A stretch of 64,000 nt of DNA from Eretmocerus hayati (taxonomy: Eukaryota > Arthropoda > Insecta > Hymenoptera > Aphelinidae), in contig CM056742.1 of assembly GCA_029851415.1 (NCBI GenBank), positions 16,657,736 to 16,721,735 of the forward strand, read 5' to 3'. How positions within the stretch are numbered: position 1 is the first letter of the stretch; every line of letters begins with the position of its first letter. Shown here piece by piece: positions 60,324 to 64,000 of the stretch. The notes under the pieces were generated by a model. That model was not told the DNA's origin, did not search any database, and saw nothing but the letters and a program-made list of their open reading frames with translations. A program made the translations under genes and the position numbers.

Positions 60324-62175
60324 GTAAGTTTCTCATAATAATTATTTCTGTATCTTGCATACACTTTTACTTTCTTGTACATGTACTTACAAGACATATG
60401 TACATCTAGTGGTAACCCAACCTATACGCAAGCCACTCATCAGAACTTTTTCGATGATGAGTGATAAGTGTTGCCTTGTTGAAAGAGTAACTCTGATGAT
60501 GATGGACATCAGTTGTTTCTGGATGGAGAAGATGTAAGATATGACCTTCTCACCCTTGAGAGTGAATTCTTTGCTCGATATGTGTAAGCTTTGAAAGCAG
60601 AATTATTGAGGTGATAGTGAAGTGGAGAGTTGATGGTTTGGTATACCTATCTCAGGGTCATTTTTTTATTATGACAGGTTCGGGTATACACACTTGAGAT
60701 TGAGTCAAGAGCATGATGACTAGGCAGGATGCTACAGACCACTTGGCCTATTTTTTTATTCATTTTTTTCTAATTGGCCTTTGTAATTGACACAGAATTT
60801 TTGAGGGCATCTTAACATGTCTAGTCATTCTTGGTATTCTTAATTGGCCTGTTTCATTCCTACGGATGATTTTTGTATGTTATTTTTTTGAATGGAGCGA
60901 TCGATCTATTGATAAGAGGAAAGTCCTGCAAAGTATGGGGCAAAATATTGTCTTTCCTCGTGAGTTCATTCACGAATGATTAAACTTTGGGTCATGGCTT
61001 TGAAATGTGTATATTTGAAAATGTATCTCGTAGATTTGAAGTTTCGAAAAATTTACGATATTAAAGGCCAGAAAGGGTTCAAGGTACCATTAGAATGATA
61101 CAGTTTTTAGAGTTGCATTTAGTCAAAAGAAAAAATGTGTCCTCATCGAATTACATATGCAAGTCACTCGGAGTAACCATCAGTGAGGCTTTCATTGATT
61201 GAGAAAAATGATGCGAAGCGAAAACTAAAATTATTCGACCATTCACACTCATTAAGATTTGGGATAATCTGTAGAAAAACTTCAAATTCCATTAGATTCA
61301 AAATACTTTTTTGAGACCAATATATGGAGTTTATCGCAACTGAATCAGTTGTTCCGATTATGTCAGTCATTTTCATCAGTAACCCATTAGCTCCACGCTG
61401 TTTGATAGACTTAGCACGTGCACGTGAATAGTGAATGAATTCCTCCCATGTGATGAGAAATCTTCTTAGTTTTGATACTTTCAAGTCAATGATAACGTTG
61501 TTTTCCCTAATGTATCTGATAATCATACTTGATCTAATTTGAATTGTTTACCACAACATTTTGGTCAAGATAACTTTAGGCTTATCTGTGTCAATCATTG
61601 GCATCTCTTTTCGGATATCCAATACATTATCTTACTGGTATTTGAGGCACTAAATCAATAACCTATCTTTCTGTCTACTACTCATGATACATGATTATCT
61701 TTTTTTTTCAATCGCACGTGACAAGTCGGCGACAGCATACCAGTCACTTTCAATCAGTTATAGAATATTGATGAAGGAAATTAAGAAACAATGCCTCGGG
61801 TCAGAATCTATTTCTACTACTTATTGTTACGATTGTGAAGTGATTTATTCAGGCACAGTCTCTCGAGAAAATTCCGTATATACATTCTCAGTTTTGCTGG
61901 GCTTACTTTCTGCATACCATGATTCAAAATTTCCTCATTTTCTCAAGACTGATATGGGCTTGCTCTCAATCAAAAAGTTGTGTAAAAAGGATCCGTGGGC
62001 TGATAGATTTCAAGGAAAATTGTGTTATACCTCAGCAAATTTTTCGTGGTCAAAATTCACATTCAGAAGTTTTTGGCGATATAGAGGGAGGTCCCACGCT
62101 AATTTTGAAGTCTGGCCTGAAAAATCATGGAAGGCTGGAAATCTGGATTTCTTTGTACTTTTTTGATTTAAAAAC
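60324..62175 (+). other. Probable intron of the secreted-protein gene
   Basis: AT-rich with no exon I can support. The 160-codon ORF at 61684-62166 starts in ordinary sequence, overlaps an 88-codon ORF in another frame and lacks domains; I treat it as chance. Confidence 0.45.
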
Positions 62176-62580
62176 GATGGCGTAGTCAGTTTATAAAAAA
62201 AAAAAAAAAAAAAAATTTCGACTATTTTTGTCCACTGGTTTGCGCCCCCTTCGCCCGATCGCCAAACCCATACGACATTTTGTTCAAAACCATAAAAAGT
62301 ACCCCCAAAATCATTTACAGACCGATCCATCAAATTCTGTGCGACTAGATAAATTTTTTCGGGTCGAAAATCTGAATTTTCTTGCTTCAAAAATTCAGAT
62401 TTTCGACCCGGAAAAATGTAATTAGTCGCACAGAATGTGATGGATCGGTCAGTAAATTTTCTTGGGGGTACTTTTTATAGTTTTGAACAAAATGTCGTAT
62501 GGGTCTGGCGATGGGGCGAAGAGGGGGGGGGCAAACCAGTGGACAAAAATGGTCGAAAAAATTTTGATGACGAAGTCATC
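62176..62580. mobile_element. 405-bp fold-back hairpin, about 165-bp near-identical arms
   Basis: The left arm 62214-62380 and the right arm 62388-62560 pair almost throughout around a 7- to 8-base loop (CTTGCTTC): for example CGACATTTTGTTCAAAAC with GTTTTGAACAAAATGTCG and GATTTTCGACCCG with CGGGTCGAAAATC. The pairing extends outward across a poly-A of about 21 (62194-62214) to GATGGCGTAGTCA at 62176 and TGACGAAGTCATC at 62580. ORFs here are by-products of the palindrome. It is likely a MITE or an inverted duplication inside the intron of the secreted-protein gene. Confidence 0.8.
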
Positions 62581-64000
62581 TTCTCTCGCGTTGAGTTTTG
62601 TGTGGCACGTGGACACGAAATATTCGTAACATGGGTGCGCGCGCAACTCCCTGAGCCGCCGCCGGTATATGCATCCTAGCATGAATATACATGCACATAT
62701 ATCCATATCCATGAATCGCGGCTGATCGTGGCTCATCACAGCAGCCGATACAAGTCATCGGTCGGATGCAGTTGGATGGGCCGGCCGTCGGATGCTCGTC
62801 AATGTTTGTTTAGTCGATTCAAAGTGAGCGATTTTTCGGGTAATAATGATCATTGGATGGAACAACGTTCTCTCAGGGAGATGCGTCATAACCTCCCTGC
62901 TCCGTCATAACCTTTCCGACGTACCAACGCCAACAGTCGACACATGGACCACGCGATTCTGCTCAGCTGTTGCTCCATTTCAGTTTTGTTATTACTATGA
63001 TAAAATCATGTTTATCAGTTTTTAGAGTGCGGTCGGTCCCATGCAACCACGAATGTCATATTCTTAAATTCTCTGCCTGCGGTCTCGCACATATCATATG
63101 ATTTAACCAAAGATACATTTCCTGACTCTCAAGTGGGTCTGTGTTGTAATTAGTGTTCAAGTAGATACCTAATTAAAAGGGGTTCTACCAAGAAGTGGAT
63201 GGGCTGATCTTTTTGCAAGCGCTGTGAAAATCCATCAAATCTCCAGCGTGCAATCAGTTTTATGAATAGTGATACTGAGCAGTAGTCCAGTTCTTCAAGT
63301 TATTAACCACAAACTACATGATGCATGATATTTTATGAGGCACTGTTTGCCTCTTAGTCTGCCATTGTCATCAAACTCTCTCCTTATTGTCAATCTGGGT
63401 TCGAAACTCTAAATTAATGACAGGATGGACTACTTTATTTCGAATAGTCACAGCGGCTCCATGCGTTAGGCTTGCTTGTTCAATAACACCTTCAAAGTAC
63501 TTTCTGTCACCACTTTCTGATGCTGCAAGATTCAAGTGTCTCTGCCAACTGCATTTGATGACTACAACTAATTAGGCGTACTAGATTTGTGTGAGCATGT
63601 CACACTAGACTCAAGATTCCACTCAATTCTCATAGACTTTACTGATTCAGCAATGTGATCATTCATGCTTGAGCTTTGGATTGTAATGTATCACATAATG
63701 TTAACGGATGGCATGTAATTTACCCTAATAATATATTTATATATTATCTCATGTCTCCATACCCTCATGATTAAGGTGTAATAATCTTCTAAGTATGGCC
63801 TGAGAATAGCCTGTGAATCAATTCAGAAATACCGATAAGCTTTACATGACATGAGGATAATTTATTTCTGAGCGACCATAGATAACTGGTTTATTCTACA
63901 CTTATCCATTTGTATTTTGAAGCATTTAGCAAAAGTAGATACCAAGGGACTATTATAGAATATCTCAAGGTTTTGGCTGATATCAAAATTCTTTACTTAT
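62581..64000. other. Intergenic or intronic DNA to the right edge
   Basis: A modestly GC-richer patch at 62630-62800 contains no exon I can defend. No RNA gene or transposon boundary seen. Confidence 0.45.

Noticed and set aside
61684..62166. 160-codon plus-strand ORF
   Set aside because: No domain, overlaps another ORF in a different frame, AT-driven composition, and it lies in the probable intron of the secreted-protein gene.

Overview
The window is a gene-poor, AT-rich piece of an animal nuclear genome, most likely an arthropod and probably an insect. The evidence is spliceosomal-type exon/intron boundaries, a CR1-group LINE, a Penelope-like element, tRNA-derived SINEs, and many short elements flanked by TA, TTA or TTAA target duplications. 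There are no bacterial operons, Shine-Dalgarno sites or long host ORFs. The only long open reading frames belong to retroelements. I cannot name the species.

Layout. Bases 1-39400 are mostly unannotatable intergenic or intronic DNA with dispersed short DNA-transposon remnants: a TA-flanked 1.2 kb element (1732-2898), a repeat with a recurring GC-rich core (three copies), TTAA-flanked MITEs (9035-9178, 19859-20105), tRNA-like SINEs, a near-perfect 51-bp hairpin (12081-12196), a 179-bp tandem repeat (12953-13430), nested GGGTGYGTCC-type elements (21426-22174, 27467-27768), three copies of one TIR element (22576-24140, 30389-31002, 36485-37372) and a 0.9 kb Tc1-like palindrome (24585-25503).

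The centrepiece is 39446-47921, a nest of mobile elements. A TA-flanked element with 25-bp terminal inverted repeats and several subterminal copies of the same motif (39627-47306) contains a nearly complete LINE on the minus strand (about 40291-47189). That LINE is in turn split by a 5'-truncated Penelope-like element on the plus strand (43616-46260), bounded by an exact 18-bp target duplication. The LINE carries a PHD-finger ORF1 and an endonuclease/reverse-transcriptase ORF2. The two overlap in the -1 relation at an A_AAA_AAC heptamer placed directly before the ORF1 stop, with no usable ATG for ORF2, which suggests programmed -1 frameshifting. The LINE copy is dead (split ORF1, one in-frame TGA in ORF2). 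The Penelope-like ORF is intact from the insertion point to its stop and has reverse transcriptase and GIY-YIG domains.

Bases 47319-64000 hold several fold-back structures: a 426-bp inverted repeat, a 1.6 kb Foldback-like element whose arms are 26-bp minisatellites with a 342-bp higher-order period, a TTAA-flanked MITE, and a 405-bp hairpin. Two probable host-gene fragments also lie here. One is a first coding exon with a signal peptide (60200-60323, plus strand) whose gene must continue downstream. The other, weaker, is a two-exon start of a small secreted protein on the minus strand (56368-56542).
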